From JABWBD01 sp040768665 (GTDB lineage: Bacteria > Planctomycetota > Planctomycetia > Pirellulales > Thermoguttaceae): 64,000 nucleotides of DNA. A program made the translations under genes and the position numbers. The DNA is taken from assembly GCA_040768665.1 (NCBI GenBank), contig JAXGMN010000044.1, forward strand, positions 1-64,000. Direction: 5' to 3'. A model generated the notes under the pieces. That model ran no database searches. It was not told the DNA's origin and worked only from the letters and a program-made list of their open reading frames with translations. Shown here in pieces: positions 54,049-62,695 of this stretch. How positions within the stretch are numbered: the stretch's first letter is position 1; each line of letters starts with the position of its first letter.

Positions 54049-55005
54049 CTACGACGCCACCGACGGCCGAGCCGAAACCTCCGCTGCGATTCGGCGACAC
54101 AGTGCGATATCGCGGTCCATCTGGGCAACGAGGTCGCCAACCGTGGCGAACCTCTCGACGCCCCTCAGCCGGGCCAGGAAATCGACCGCGAGCTCGCGGT
54201 CGTAAAGGTCGCCCTGGTAATCGATCAGGTGGACTTCGATCTTCAACCCGCGTTCGTCGAAGGTCGGATTCGAGCCGACACTGATCGCCGCGGGCCAATG
54301 CCGCCGGCCCGTCCAAGCCCGGCCGCAATAGATGCCTTCAGCCGGCAGCAGAGTCTTGACGTCGCCGAGGTTCGCGGTCGGATAACCCAAGCCGGCTCCG
54401 CGTCCCGCGCCATGCTCCACTATGCCGACAATGCGGTAGGGCTCCGTCAGCATGCGGCGAGCGGTTTCCACATGTCCCTTCGCCACAAGCTGACGGACTC
54501 GAGAACTCGATACGATCTGGCCGTCGACTTCAACCGGTCCGACAACGTCGAGTGACAGTCCGGCGTCTTCGCACAGCGTCTGAAGGGTGTCAATCGTTCC
54601 GGAGCGGTTATGCCCAAAAAGAAAATTGGGCCCTTCCACCACCGCACGGACATCGAGGCAGTCGCGGAGGATTTCGGCGAAAAACTCCGAGGCCGTCCGA
54701 CTGAGCAAAGCCTGGTCCGTGGGATAGGCAACGACCACGTCGACGCCCAGGGCGGCAAGCAACTCAGCCTTGCGGCTCGCCGTAGTCAGCAGCGGAGGAA
54801 CGCGGTCGGGCCGAAGAACGACGGCGGGGTGCGGGTCGAACGTGAAGACGACTGCAGGGCCGCCTGCCTGACGAGCTCGCTCGACCAGCCGGTCAGCGAT
54901 CCGGGCGTGCCCGAGATGCACCCCGTCAAAGTTCCCGACGCTGACGGCACCGCGACGACAGTCGGCGGGCAGCTTGCTGATATCGCGGATGAGTCTCACG
55001 TGCAC
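54049..55005 (-). CDS. ribF: Bifunctional riboflavin kinase/FAD synthetase RibF
   Basis: RibF phosphorylates riboflavin to FMN and then adenylates it to FAD. The 318-aa protein starts at GTG 55005. The N-terminal adenylyltransferase part has VGNFDGVHLGHARIADRLVE and FTFDPHPAVVLRPD; the C-terminal kinase part has GLGYPTANLG, ISVGSNPTFDERGL and EVHLIDYQGDLYDREL. Length and both catalytic blocks are normal. It lies 16 bp from the DUF4912 gene on the same strand. Confidence 0.95.
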   Translation of the reverse strand: MHVRLIRDISKLPADCRRGAVSVGNFDGVHLGHARIADRLVERARQAGGPAVVFTFDPHPAVVLRPDRVPPLLTTASRKAELLAALGVDVVVAYPTDQALLSRTASEFFAEILRDCLDVRAVVEGPNFLFGHNRSGTIDTLQTLCEDAGLSLDVVGPVEVDGQIVSSSRVRQLVAKGHVETARRMLTEPYRIVGIVEHGAGRGAGLGYPTANLGDVKTLLPAEGIYCGRAWTGRRHWPAAISVGSNPTFDERGLKIEVHLIDYQGDLYDRELAVDFLARLRGVERFATVGDLVAQMDRDIALCRRIAAEVSARPSVAS

Positions 55006-55021
55006 GCGATTCTACCGGCCT

Positions 55022-56164
55022 TCATGCGTCCGGCTCGCGGACCACCGGTTCCATGACCTTCGTATTCCGCTCGACGGCAAGCACGATGGTTCGCTGTTCC
55101 ACGCCGTCGGCACTGCTGGCGACAACCGGCAACACCTGGCGGCGATCCGGCAGGGCGAATCGCACGGAGAAACTGCCGTCGGGCTGAAGGCGAACCGGCT
55201 CGCCTCGGAGCGTCACGTGAGCATCGGGATCGACCGTACCGTACACGATCAATTCGGCGTCGACCTGGAACGAGAAATCGCGGCGATCGTTTCCGGCAGC
55301 TCCGAGGCCATAGCGGGTTACCATCGGCGACCCCATCGGGCGGCGGAGCCGCTGCTCAAAGAGGTTCTTTAGGTCCGATGCCTCGGCCTCCTCATCGTAC
55401 CCACCACTGAGCGCGTAGATCCGGTCGAAATCCTCAGCCACTTCTTCCCAGTTGCCATCGACCGCATTGGCGCTTTCCGCGGGGGGGGTGCTGACAGTAT
55501 TGCTCCGAGCCAGCGACTGGAACTTGCCTGACGGGGCCAAGTAGCCGATGTCGACTTGGTAGCTCTTGGGGGGATCACTTACGTCGATGTACCAATTGTT
55601 TACGCCACCGTGGACCTCCACGTCGCGGACCAACTTGCGTGCGGTACTCGTCGTGCCGTCGCGAACCACCTCCCACACGCGAAGAACGGCTCGCGACCCA
55701 TGCCAATGCTGCCCCATTGCCACTCGGGCCCGCTCGACACTTTGGCGGGAAAGTTCCCAATAGGCGTGAAGCCAGTAGGGATCGCGTACCATCACGACGA
55801 GGCGGTCTTTGACCTGTGCCCCGTCTTCCGCCGCACAATGGAAGGCAAGATCTTTGGACTGAGTCAGTCTCGCCTTCAACTGCTCGATCCGCTTGCGAGC
55901 CCGGCTCGACAAAGCCTTTCCATTACGATGGCCGCCCTCGTCCCCGCTTCGGCAGTGACCGTTGGACTTGGCTCCGTTGGACTTGGCCATCGACTTCCCG
56001 TTTGCCGTTGCGGCCTTGTGCGATGCACCCGCCTTCGTGAGCTTGACGAGCGCCCGAATCAACTCATCCTTCCGCATGGCGTGCCAGCCAGGGACTCCAT
56101 GGCGTTTTGCCATGGCGGACAAGTCTTTCACAGTGCGCGTCTTGAGTCTTGCCGCGGTAATCAC
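55022..56164 (-). CDS. DUF4912 domain protein with N-terminal Rho-N/SAP-like domain
   Basis: The protein is 380 aa from GTG 56164, which has GGAGG eight bases upstream. Residues about 10-45 (VKDLSAMAKRHGVPGWHAMR, then KDELIRALVK) match a Rho-N/SAP-like nucleic-acid-binding helix. The region KDRLVVMVRDPYWLHAYWEL marks the DUF4912 domain, whose role is unknown. A lysine/serine-rich linker lies between them. It is upstream of ribF by 16 bp, probably in one operon. Confidence 0.82.
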   Translation of the reverse strand: MITAARLKTRTVKDLSAMAKRHGVPGWHAMRKDELIRALVKLTKAGASHKAATANGKSMAKSNGAKSNGHCRSGDEGGHRNGKALSSRARKRIEQLKARLTQSKDLAFHCAAEDGAQVKDRLVVMVRDPYWLHAYWELSRQSVERARVAMGQHWHGSRAVLRVWEVVRDGTTSTARKLVRDVEVHGGVNNWYIDVSDPPKSYQVDIGYLAPSGKFQSLARSNTVSTPPAESANAVDGNWEEVAEDFDRIYALSGGYDEEAEASDLKNLFEQRLRRPMGSPMVTRYGLGAAGNDRRDFSFQVDAELIVYGTVDPDAHVTLRGEPVRLQPDGSFSVRFALPDRRQVLPVVASSADGVEQRTIVLAVERNTKVMEPVVREPDA

Positions 56165-56865
56165 AGGACTTACCTCCGCATAGCCATATACCGGGTCTGA
56201 TACCGGCGCAGGCACTTCGGTTGTTCATTGTCCGAGGATCTTCCATGACTCGAGGCGGAATGACGCGCCTCTGTCCCTCCGGCTATCCGTGGCCGGAGAA
56301 GTCCATCCCAGGCGCAAGGCTGAATTGCTGTAGGCGGGAGGCAATTTTGGATGGCAAAGATCCCCCAAGACCACCGTTTCGCGGCAGCGGACCCCTTGTT
56401 GCCCAGGTGGTGTCTCTCGCCTTTGGCAGGCACCCGACGCCGGTCGGGCAGGACGAGCAACACCAGCAATACTGATTGTAATTAGAGTCGCCTCCGAACG
56501 CAATCATTTCCAGAGCCAGCCCGCAGCAGTCTCCAACATTCTGACGTAAAGGTCGGGCGGAAAGGCGATTGCGCCGCCTTAGCCCCCCCAAAGCTAATAT
56601 GTCCTTAGTAGTAGATACCCCCACATCGGATGGAGTGTGCGGTTCGTCGATGCCCAAATTCGGGCTGGACCTCACGCGAGAGTTCTTGGTACGATCCGCA
56701 GCCCTGTATCCGGTGACTAATCAAAAAGGCTGGCATGGTTCAAAGCACAGCGACAGGCATCTCGCCGTAAGGCGGTTCTTCTGCTGAATTGCCGGTGGTA
56801 TGGCTCGGAGCCATCCCCCTGTTTCCGTGTAATACCAAATAGCTCACAACGGGAGGCGGTAAGGG
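56165..56865. other. Gene-free stretch
   Basis: This 700-bp divergent region has no reading frame with a convincing start, ribosome site or domain. A Cys-rich minus-strand frame (CWCCSSCPTGVGC) around 56440 is too short and isolated to call. GGGAGG lies nine bases before the ATG at 56866. Confidence 0.5.
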
Positions 56866-57729
56866 ATGTTTCCGCGCGTATGGCCACTCAAACGATCCCT
56901 CGCCTTTGTGGCACTGGTCGCCGGGTTGGCCGGGGCCTCGACGTGCGCATCGGCCCAGCAGCCTTCTTTTCTTCCTCCAAGCAGCCGAGAGAGTTCCGGC
57001 GAGACAACAAGAGACCGTTTTCCGCTTACCGGGTTCCCTGCAACAGAACCGAATACCCCCCACCACCATGCCAAGATCGTCTATGGACCCAATTCCTGGT
57101 ATGGCCAGCAGGCACCCACGACTCCGCCGGTGCCACCATCGCAGCCCGTAGCCTCTCAAGAGCCAGGAATGCCCGCCTTTTCGGAGGCGAATTGCAACGG
57201 TCTTGGCTTCGATCGGTGGCAAGAAGGGCGTGGTTTGCTGTGGACAGCCTGCCGGCAGCTCGACGAACCTCGTACGGCGGGAAATCGCGATCATTCGGCG
57301 GTGGTCGACCGTGGCCGGCTCCTGCCTCCCCCCTCTCCACAACGGGATCTGGCCATTCAACCGACCGCGCATCAATCCGTAAATGGAGCCGAAGAGAAGT
57401 CTTTCTCGCCCAGCGCCGCCCAGTCGAATGCATCGAATGAGCCCGGCTACGCTGTGGCAGAGGGACCACCCGCGCCGCCAACGCGACCAGTATCCCCCCC
57501 ACCAAACGAACCAGCCGTCCAACGCGAGTCAACTCCGCCTTCCCTGGCCGACCGGATACGATTGGCCGAAGAGCGGCGTAGCCATTCCACTCCGGCGTTG
57601 ACCCAGCCGTCGAAGTGGGACCATCTCTATCCGGGCCGAGAACACCTCTCGGAAGCGCCCCGATGGAATGGTGGAACGGATAGGGAGGTCGCCGGCAGCA
57701 GGGTCGGCGGGGCCATTCTTCGGCGATAA
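56866..57729 (+). CDS. Secreted proline-rich protein, unknown
   Basis: The 287-aa protein has a signal peptide (LAFVALVAGLAGASTCASA) and then low-complexity sequence rich in Pro, Ser and Thr (SQPVASQEPGMPAFSEANCN, GPPAPPTRPVSPPPNEPAVQ). It is likely disordered and exported, such as an envelope linker protein. No family is recognised. It precedes moeA by 51 bp, but a functional link is not evident. Confidence 0.6.
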   Translation: MFPRVWPLKRSLAFVALVAGLAGASTCASAQQPSFLPPSSRESSGETTRDRFPLTGFPATEPNTPHHHAKIVYGPNSWYGQQAPTTPPVPPSQPVASQEPGMPAFSEANCNGLGFDRWQEGRGLLWTACRQLDEPRTAGNRDHSAVVDRGRLLPPPSPQRDLAIQPTAHQSVNGAEEKSFSPSAAQSNASNEPGYAVAEGPPAPPTRPVSPPPNEPAVQRESTPPSLADRIRLAEERRSHSTPALTQPSKWDHLYPGREHLSEAPRWNGGTDREVAGSRVGGAILRR

Positions 57730-57780
57730 TGCTCGTTGCGGGGCAAAGTACGCCACATGCCCAGACGGTGAGTCTTCGCG

Positions 57781-59703
57781 ATGTCTCAGGATCAGTTCCT
57801 CGAAGTGATCGATCGCGACGAGGCTCAGCGGCGGTTCCACAACGCAATCCAACTGCGGCCGCTCGGCATGGAACCGGTCGACACCGAAGCGGCGCTGGGC
57901 CGCGTGCTCGCGGAGGACGTTGTTTCTGACGTCGACGTGCCTGCCTTCGATCGCTCGAACTACGACGGTTATGCCGTCCGCGCCGCAGATACCTACGGTG
58001 CCGGGGAAGAGACCCCGCGCCGGCTCACGCGCCTGCCCGACGGGATCTCGCCCGGCGTCGTTGCCCGTGGAGAAGTAACTGCGTCGACCGCCATGGCGAT
58101 TGCCACCGGCGGAATGCTGCCGCGCGGAGCGGACGCCGTGGTGATGGTCGAACATACCGAGTTGGACGAGGATCGCGTGATCATCACCAGGGCGGCAACG
58201 CCCGGATTTGGCGTGTCGTTTGCCGGTACGGACATTGGGGCCGGCGAAACCGTTCTTCGCCGCGGCGAGTTGCTCAGCAGCCGGGAGACCGGGGTTCTTG
58301 CCGCGATCGGCGTTGCGGCGGTGCAGGTGTGGCGGCGGCCGAAGGTCGCCGTCGTTTCCACGGGCGACGAGTTGATCCCGCCCGGCGCTCCCATGCGCCC
58401 CGGCATGGTTTACGACTCCAACGCTCAGATCCTGGCCGACGCCGTTCGGGAACTTGGCGGCGAGCCGGTCCGCTACGGGATTTTCGTCGACGACCTCGAG
58501 CAGCTTCGAGCGGCTCTTCATTCGGCTTTGCAGGCGACCGACGTCGTTCTGCTCTCCGGCGGCACGAGCAAAGGCGCCGGCGACTTATCATATCGCGCGG
58601 TTCGCGAGCTTTCCGAACCGGGGATCGTCGCGCATGGCGTCGCCCTGAAACCGGGCAAGCCGATCTGTCTCGCCGGACACCGGGGCAAACCGGTGGTGAT
58701 CCTTCCGGGCTTCCCGACGTCGGCCATTTTCACGTTCCACGAATTCGTCGCGCCGGTGATCCGCATGCTCGGCGGCCGGCCCGCCGGCCGACAACAGACC
58801 TTGACGGCGCAGATGGCGGTCAAGGTAAACTCGGAAATCGGCCGGACCGAATACCTTCTCGTCGGACTCGTGCCCACGGGAGACGGGCTGGCCGCATACC
58901 CGATCGGCAAGGGTTCGGGTTCGGTCACCGCCTTCAGCCGGGCCGATGGATTTGTAGCGATCGGGCGTCACGAAGAGATCGTCCAAGCGGGCGCGGTCAT
59001 TTCCGTTCAACTCCTGGGCAGTGAGTTTCGACTTGCCGACCTCGTGGCGATCGGCAGCCATTGTGTCGGCCTGGATCTTCTTCTGGGACACCTGCAAGAC
59101 CTGGGGTTCCGAACAAAGTTCATGGCCGTGGGTTCGACGGCCGGTCTGGAAGCCGCGCGCCGCGGCGAGTGCGACGTAGCCGGCATCCACCTGTTGGATC
59201 CGGCGACCGGCCAATACAACGTCCCGTACCTGACGCCCAACCTCGAACGCCTGGAAGGCTACGGCCGCCGGCAGGGCTTCGTGTATCGACTGGAGGATGC
59301 TCGCTTTGCCGGTCGTCCGGCCGCGGAGGCAATCCGAACGGCAAAGGAAGAGCCTGGTTGCGTCATGGTCAACCGAAACCGGGGAAGCGGCACTCGCATC
59401 CTCATCGATCGGCTCCTCGCGGGTGTCGAACCGCCCGGCTATGCGGTACAATCCCGGAACCACAACGCCGTGGCCGCGGCAGTGGCGCAGGGCCGTGCGG
59501 ATTGGGGCGTGGCGATCGAGTGGGTCGCACGCCGAGCCGGCCTGGGGTTTCTGCCGCTGGAGGACGAACAGTACGATTTCGTTGTGCCGCGTCAGCGGCT
59601 GGACCGCCCCGCGGTCGTCGCGTTGCGGAGTCTGCTGGCGGATCCGGGAATCCGTTCACAGCTTACGAAAATGGGATTTCGTTTGGGAACCCTTCAACGT
59701 TGA
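57781..59703 (+). CDS. moeA: Molybdopterin molybdotransferase MoeA fused to a periplasmic-binding-like domain
   Basis: MoeA inserts molybdate into adenylated molybdopterin. The first 410 residues carry the MoeA blocks: PAFDRSNYDGYAVRA, ATGGMLPRGADAVVMVEHTE, STGDELIPPG, LLSGGTSKGAGDLSYRAV and GFPTSAIFTF. The last 215 residues (LVAIGSHCVGLDLLLGHLQD, CVMVNRNRGSGTRILIDRLL) form a substrate-binding-protein-like domain of the type that binds molybdate or other oxyanions, probably delivering or sensing metal for the MoeA site. This fusion is known from some archaea and bacteria. The SDR-fold gene follows after 7 bp. Confidence 0.92.
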   Translation: MSQDQFLEVIDRDEAQRRFHNAIQLRPLGMEPVDTEAALGRVLAEDVVSDVDVPAFDRSNYDGYAVRAADTYGAGEETPRRLTRLPDGISPGVVARGEVTASTAMAIATGGMLPRGADAVVMVEHTELDEDRVIITRAATPGFGVSFAGTDIGAGETVLRRGELLSSRETGVLAAIGVAAVQVWRRPKVAVVSTGDELIPPGAPMRPGMVYDSNAQILADAVRELGGEPVRYGIFVDDLEQLRAALHSALQATDVVLLSGGTSKGAGDLSYRAVRELSEPGIVAHGVALKPGKPICLAGHRGKPVVILPGFPTSAIFTFHEFVAPVIRMLGGRPAGRQQTLTAQMAVKVNSEIGRTEYLLVGLVPTGDGLAAYPIGKGSGSVTAFSRADGFVAIGRHEEIVQAGAVISVQLLGSEFRLADLVAIGSHCVGLDLLLGHLQDLGFRTKFMAVGSTAGLEAARRGECDVAGIHLLDPATGQYNVPYLTPNLERLEGYGRRQGFVYRLEDARFAGRPAAEAIRTAKEEPGCVMVNRNRGSGTRILIDRLLAGVEPPGYAVQSRNHNAVAAAVAQGRADWGVAIEWVARRAGLGFLPLEDEQYDFVVPRQRLDRPAVVALRSLLADPGIRSQLTKMGFRLGTLQR

Positions 59704-59710
59704 GACTGGC

Positions 59711-60766
59711 ATGGACTCTGCAAATCCGGACATCGGCTCGATCGACCGTATTGAAGACGTCGAACAACTCGAGGAGATTCTCAGCAGGCCGACGCCCGCC
59801 GTCATTGAAATGATGCGTCGGCTTGAGGGCGACATCGTGGTCCTGGGCGTCGGCGGAAAGATCGGGCCGTCGCTGGCCCGCATGGCCCGACGTGCGAGTG
59901 ATGAGGCCGGAGTGTCCCGCCGGATCTTCGGCGTGGCGAGATTCACCAGCGGTGGCCTTGATGGGCAGCTTCAAGCACAGGGAATCGAGACCGTCCGCTG
60001 CGACCTGCTGGACCGCAAAGCCCTCAAGGCGCTGCCCGACGCTCCCAACGTGCTTTACCTGGCCGCCATGAAATTCGGATCCAGTGGTCAGACGGCGATG
60101 ACTTGGGCGATGAACACATACCTGCCGGGCATGGTCGCCGAGCGGTACCCACAGAGCCGGATCGTGGCGTACTCCACCGGCAACGTCTATCCGATGGTGC
60201 CGGTCGAGTCCGGCGGCTCTTTGGAAACGGATCTGCTCTCGCCGGTCGGCGACTATGCAATGAGTTGCCTGGGCCGCGAGCGGATCCTCACGCACTTCAG
60301 CCTTCAGAACGGCACGCCGACGGCTCTGATTCGCCTGAACTATGCGCATGAATGCCGCTACGGCGTAATGGTCGATATTGCTCAGCAGATCCTCGCCGGC
60401 AGGCCGATCGACCTGTCGATGGGTTACTTCAACGCGATCTGGCAAGGCGACAATAATGCGTTCACGCTGCAGGCGTTCGAACATGCAGCCTGCCCGCCTT
60501 TCGTGCTGAACGTCACCGGTCCGGAAAAGCTTCGGGTCCGTGACGTGGCCGATCAAATCGGGTGCGTCGTCGGCAGGCCGGTGGAGTTCCGGGGTACCGA
60601 AGCGCCCGATGCATTTCTGAGCAACGCCTCCAAGAGCATCGGTCTGCTCGGAGAACCGCGGGTTCCTAGCCGGCGGTTTTTGCGGTGGATCGCCGATTGG
60701 CAGGCCCGCGGCGGCCCCTCGCTGGGCAAGCCGACCAAATTCCAAAGCCGCGACGGGACTTTCTGA
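59711..60766 (+). CDS. Extended SDR/epimerase-like protein with substituted active-site lysine
   Basis: The protein is 351 aa from ATG 59711. It has a Rossmann GxxGxxG (VVLGVGGKIGPSLAR) and the STGNVYP block of NAD-dependent epimerases/dehydratases. The usual YxxxK catalytic motif reads YAMSC (GDYAMSCLGRE), so the lysine is replaced by Cys. Either the protein is a catalytically altered sugar epimerase relative or it only binds nucleotide. It starts 7 bp after moeA, so the two are probably cotranscribed. Confidence 0.8.
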   Translation: MDSANPDIGSIDRIEDVEQLEEILSRPTPAVIEMMRRLEGDIVVLGVGGKIGPSLARMARRASDEAGVSRRIFGVARFTSGGLDGQLQAQGIETVRCDLLDRKALKALPDAPNVLYLAAMKFGSSGQTAMTWAMNTYLPGMVAERYPQSRIVAYSTGNVYPMVPVESGGSLETDLLSPVGDYAMSCLGRERILTHFSLQNGTPTALIRLNYAHECRYGVMVDIAQQILAGRPIDLSMGYFNAIWQGDNNAFTLQAFEHAACPPFVLNVTGPEKLRVRDVADQIGCVVGRPVEFRGTEAPDAFLSNASKSIGLLGEPRVPSRRFLRWIADWQARGGPSLGKPTKFQSRDGTF

Positions 60767-60806
60767 TGCTGCTGTTCGAGCACATCGGACTCATCACTGA
60801 CGATTG

Positions 60807-60835
60807 TTGTCGGTTCGGCTCGGCGAGACTATACT
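60807..60835 (+). promoter_or_regulatory. Sigma-70-like promoter of hicBA
   Basis: TTGTCG (60807-60812) and TATACT (60830-60835) are separated by 17 bases and lie 36 bp upstream of the hicB ATG. Confidence 0.5.
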
Positions 60836-60871
60836 TCGGATATGGCTCTACGTTGTTGCGGAGGCGCGGGG

Positions 60872-61159
60872 ATGCTTCAATACAAGGCGGGTTACAAGTT
60901 TGTCGGCGGGGGAGTGCACGCGCAAGTACTGGATTTCCCGGCGGCAATCAGTTGCGGGGCCGACCTTGACGAGGCACGGCGGATGCTAGGGCTCGCCTTG
61001 GTGGACGTGGCCGAGACTCGCATAGGCCTGGGCGAATCACTTCCCACGCCCGACCCCCGTGTAAGCGACCCCGAAATGGACTTGGAGGAACCGATCTTCC
61101 TCCACCTGCTGGCCAGTTCGGAGGTGTCGCAGGAGCCGGCGGGTGTGGTTGTGCCGTGA
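60872..61159 (+). CDS. hicB: HicB-like antitoxin
   Basis: The 95-aa protein (ATG 60872, GGAGG seven bases upstream) has the HicB-type partial RNase-H-like fold: YKFVGGGVHAQVLDFPAAIS, then DLDEARRMLGLALVDVAE. It neutralises the HicA mRNA interferase and may regulate its own promoter. Its stop overlaps the toxin GTG (GTGA). Confidence 0.82.
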   Translation: MLQYKAGYKFVGGGVHAQVLDFPAAISCGADLDEARRMLGLALVDVAETRIGLGESLPTPDPRVSDPEMDLEEPIFLHLLASSEVSQEPAGVVVP

Positions 61160-61341
61160 AGCGAGAAGATCTGCTCCGCCACTTGCGGCGATATGGGTGT
61201 CAGCCGTTGCGCGAGGGTCGTCAGCACTCGGTGTGGGTGAATCCGGCGAACGGGCGGCAGGCTTCGGTGCCTCGGCATCGCGAAATCAACGATTATACGG
61301 CAAGGAGCATTTGCCGGCAGTTGGGCATCCCTGAGCCCTGA
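61156..61341 (+). CDS. hicA: HicA-family mRNA interferase toxin
   Basis: The 61-aa protein starts at GTG 61156, overlapping the antitoxin stop. It has the HicA double-stranded-RNA-binding fold with YGCQPLREGRQHSVWVNP, including the catalytic histidine, and the conserved end INDYTARSICRQLGI. HicA cleaves mRNA, and the HicB upstream blocks it. The order antitoxin-toxin is the reverse of the classical hicAB order but is common in this phylum. Confidence 0.88.
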   Translation: MKREDLLRHLRRYGCQPLREGRQHSVWVNPANGRQASVPRHREINDYTARSICRQLGIPEP

Positions 61342-61396
61342 CTGCGGGGCCGATCCGTTCCGCCGCAATGCCGTCGCGGATATGCGAAGCCGGCCG

Positions 61397-62209
61397 TTAC
61401 CCGGGCAACAGGATCTCTCCGCGTCCCAGCGCGACGAGATCCCCGTGAAACAGTTCCCACTCGGCGTCCGCTAGATTCTCCGGAACAGGGTATGCCTGCT
61501 GACGGAGAAAACGCAGCATCGCCATCAGGAACACCGGCCGGAGCCGGCACGCGCGGCGGAAGGTCGGCAGCAACGGCGGGCGCGGGTGGCCGAACAGGCC
61601 AATCGTTCCGCGACGCATGTTGGCCCCATGGCGAATCCCGGACGGACCGAAAACCAGGATCGTCCCGGCAATCATGTCGACGCCGGCGGCATCGGCCGCG
61701 CCACCCACGGCGATCAGTCCGCGTCGCATCGAGTGGCCGATCTCGTTTCCGGCCGGCCTGTGCACAAGGATGGTGCCACCGGTCATCCCCCGTGGGCTGC
61801 CTCGATAGGCCGCGCCCACGGCGTGCCCCGCATGTCCGAGGACCTCGATCCGGCCGCGGTGCATCTGCCCGCCGAGCCAGTCGCTGACATCGCCCTCGAC
61901 GAGAATGCTGCCGCCGGTCATCTCGCTTCCCACGTGCCGGCCGGCACTGCCGGCAACGCGAATCTCACCGCAGTCCATCCCGGCCCCGATCCAGTGCACG
62001 CCGGACAGATCGCCTTCGAACTCGATTCGCTCGTCCGCTGGATCGCCGGAGACCTCGAATAGTTCTCCCACCGGCAGCTTTTCCTTCCCGTGGAAGATCT
62101 CCATGCGCCGGATTTCCTCGAGTGCCTTGTCGCGAACCGCTGAGGGCGTCAGCCCTTCGAGTTCCACGGGGATGCTCGTCGGATTCTTGTAGCGAAGGCG
62201 TAGCGACAT
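61397..62209 (-). CDS. fhcC: Formylmethanofuran dehydrogenase subunit C-like protein (FwdC/FhcC)
   Basis: The 270-aa protein from ATG 62209 has the tandem GxxGxxMxxGxIxVxG repeats of the FwdC/GltS C-terminal beta-helix: GRHVGSEMTGGSILVEGD, GGQMHRGRIEVLGHAGHAVG, GANMRRGTIGLFG. In methylotrophs and planctomycetes the Fhc complex belongs to the tetrahydromethanopterin C1 pathway and releases formate from formyl-methanofuran. The A, B and D subunits are not in the window, so this gene is either part of a dispersed complex or an orphan paralogue. The longer frame upstream has no support. Confidence 0.88.
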   Translation of the reverse strand: MSLRLRYKNPTSIPVELEGLTPSAVRDKALEEIRRMEIFHGKEKLPVGELFEVSGDPADERIEFEGDLSGVHWIGAGMDCGEIRVAGSAGRHVGSEMTGGSILVEGDVSDWLGGQMHRGRIEVLGHAGHAVGAAYRGSPRGMTGGTILVHRPAGNEIGHSMRRGLIAVGGAADAAGVDMIAGTILVFGPSGIRHGANMRRGTIGLFGHPRPPLLPTFRRACRLRPVFLMAMLRFLRQQAYPVPENLADAEWELFHGDLVALGRGEILLPG

Positions 62210-62695
62210 GGAACGGATGCCTGCTGGAAAACTTACTGGGTATTCTTCGGTGCTGTTAAGGCGCTGATGCGGCGGAGCGGTCATGCCACAGCGATCGACC
62301 GAGTCGCAGTCTGCTGGGCCTCCACGGAGGGTAATGTCACCACTCAGCCGCGCGCGGCCGCACCGGCGACAAGAAGGCCCACCGTGATAGCAAAACGAGC
62401 AGGGACTGGCATAGTGCCTCCGATTCATCATCGAGGGCGCTGTGGAGGGGGTGGCAAGCTGAATCCTTTTGTTTACCAAACATTCGCTGCGGCTGCTAGC
62501 TATCGTCGCAACGGTTCTCGGCAAGCGGGACCTACCCCCCCCAGACTCAAGGTGGTGGGCGATTACCCGTATTTCCAGGTATCGGAATTCGCGTGGCCGA
62601 GGTTACAATGTAGCGCATGGAGGATTGGCACCGGGGCCGTTTTTGGCTTTGCCCCGGCCGGACCGCACGGTTGCGGGGTCACGTGAGAAACCACT
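62210..62695. other. Gene-free stretch
   Basis: No long frame has coding character. On the minus strand a 22-codon frame with GGAGG (ATG 62412) reads MPVPARFAITVGLLVAGAAA and stops at 62346; downstream it would continue in frame past a TGA for 20 more codons. This could be a broken small secreted peptide or chance. Confidence 0.4.
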
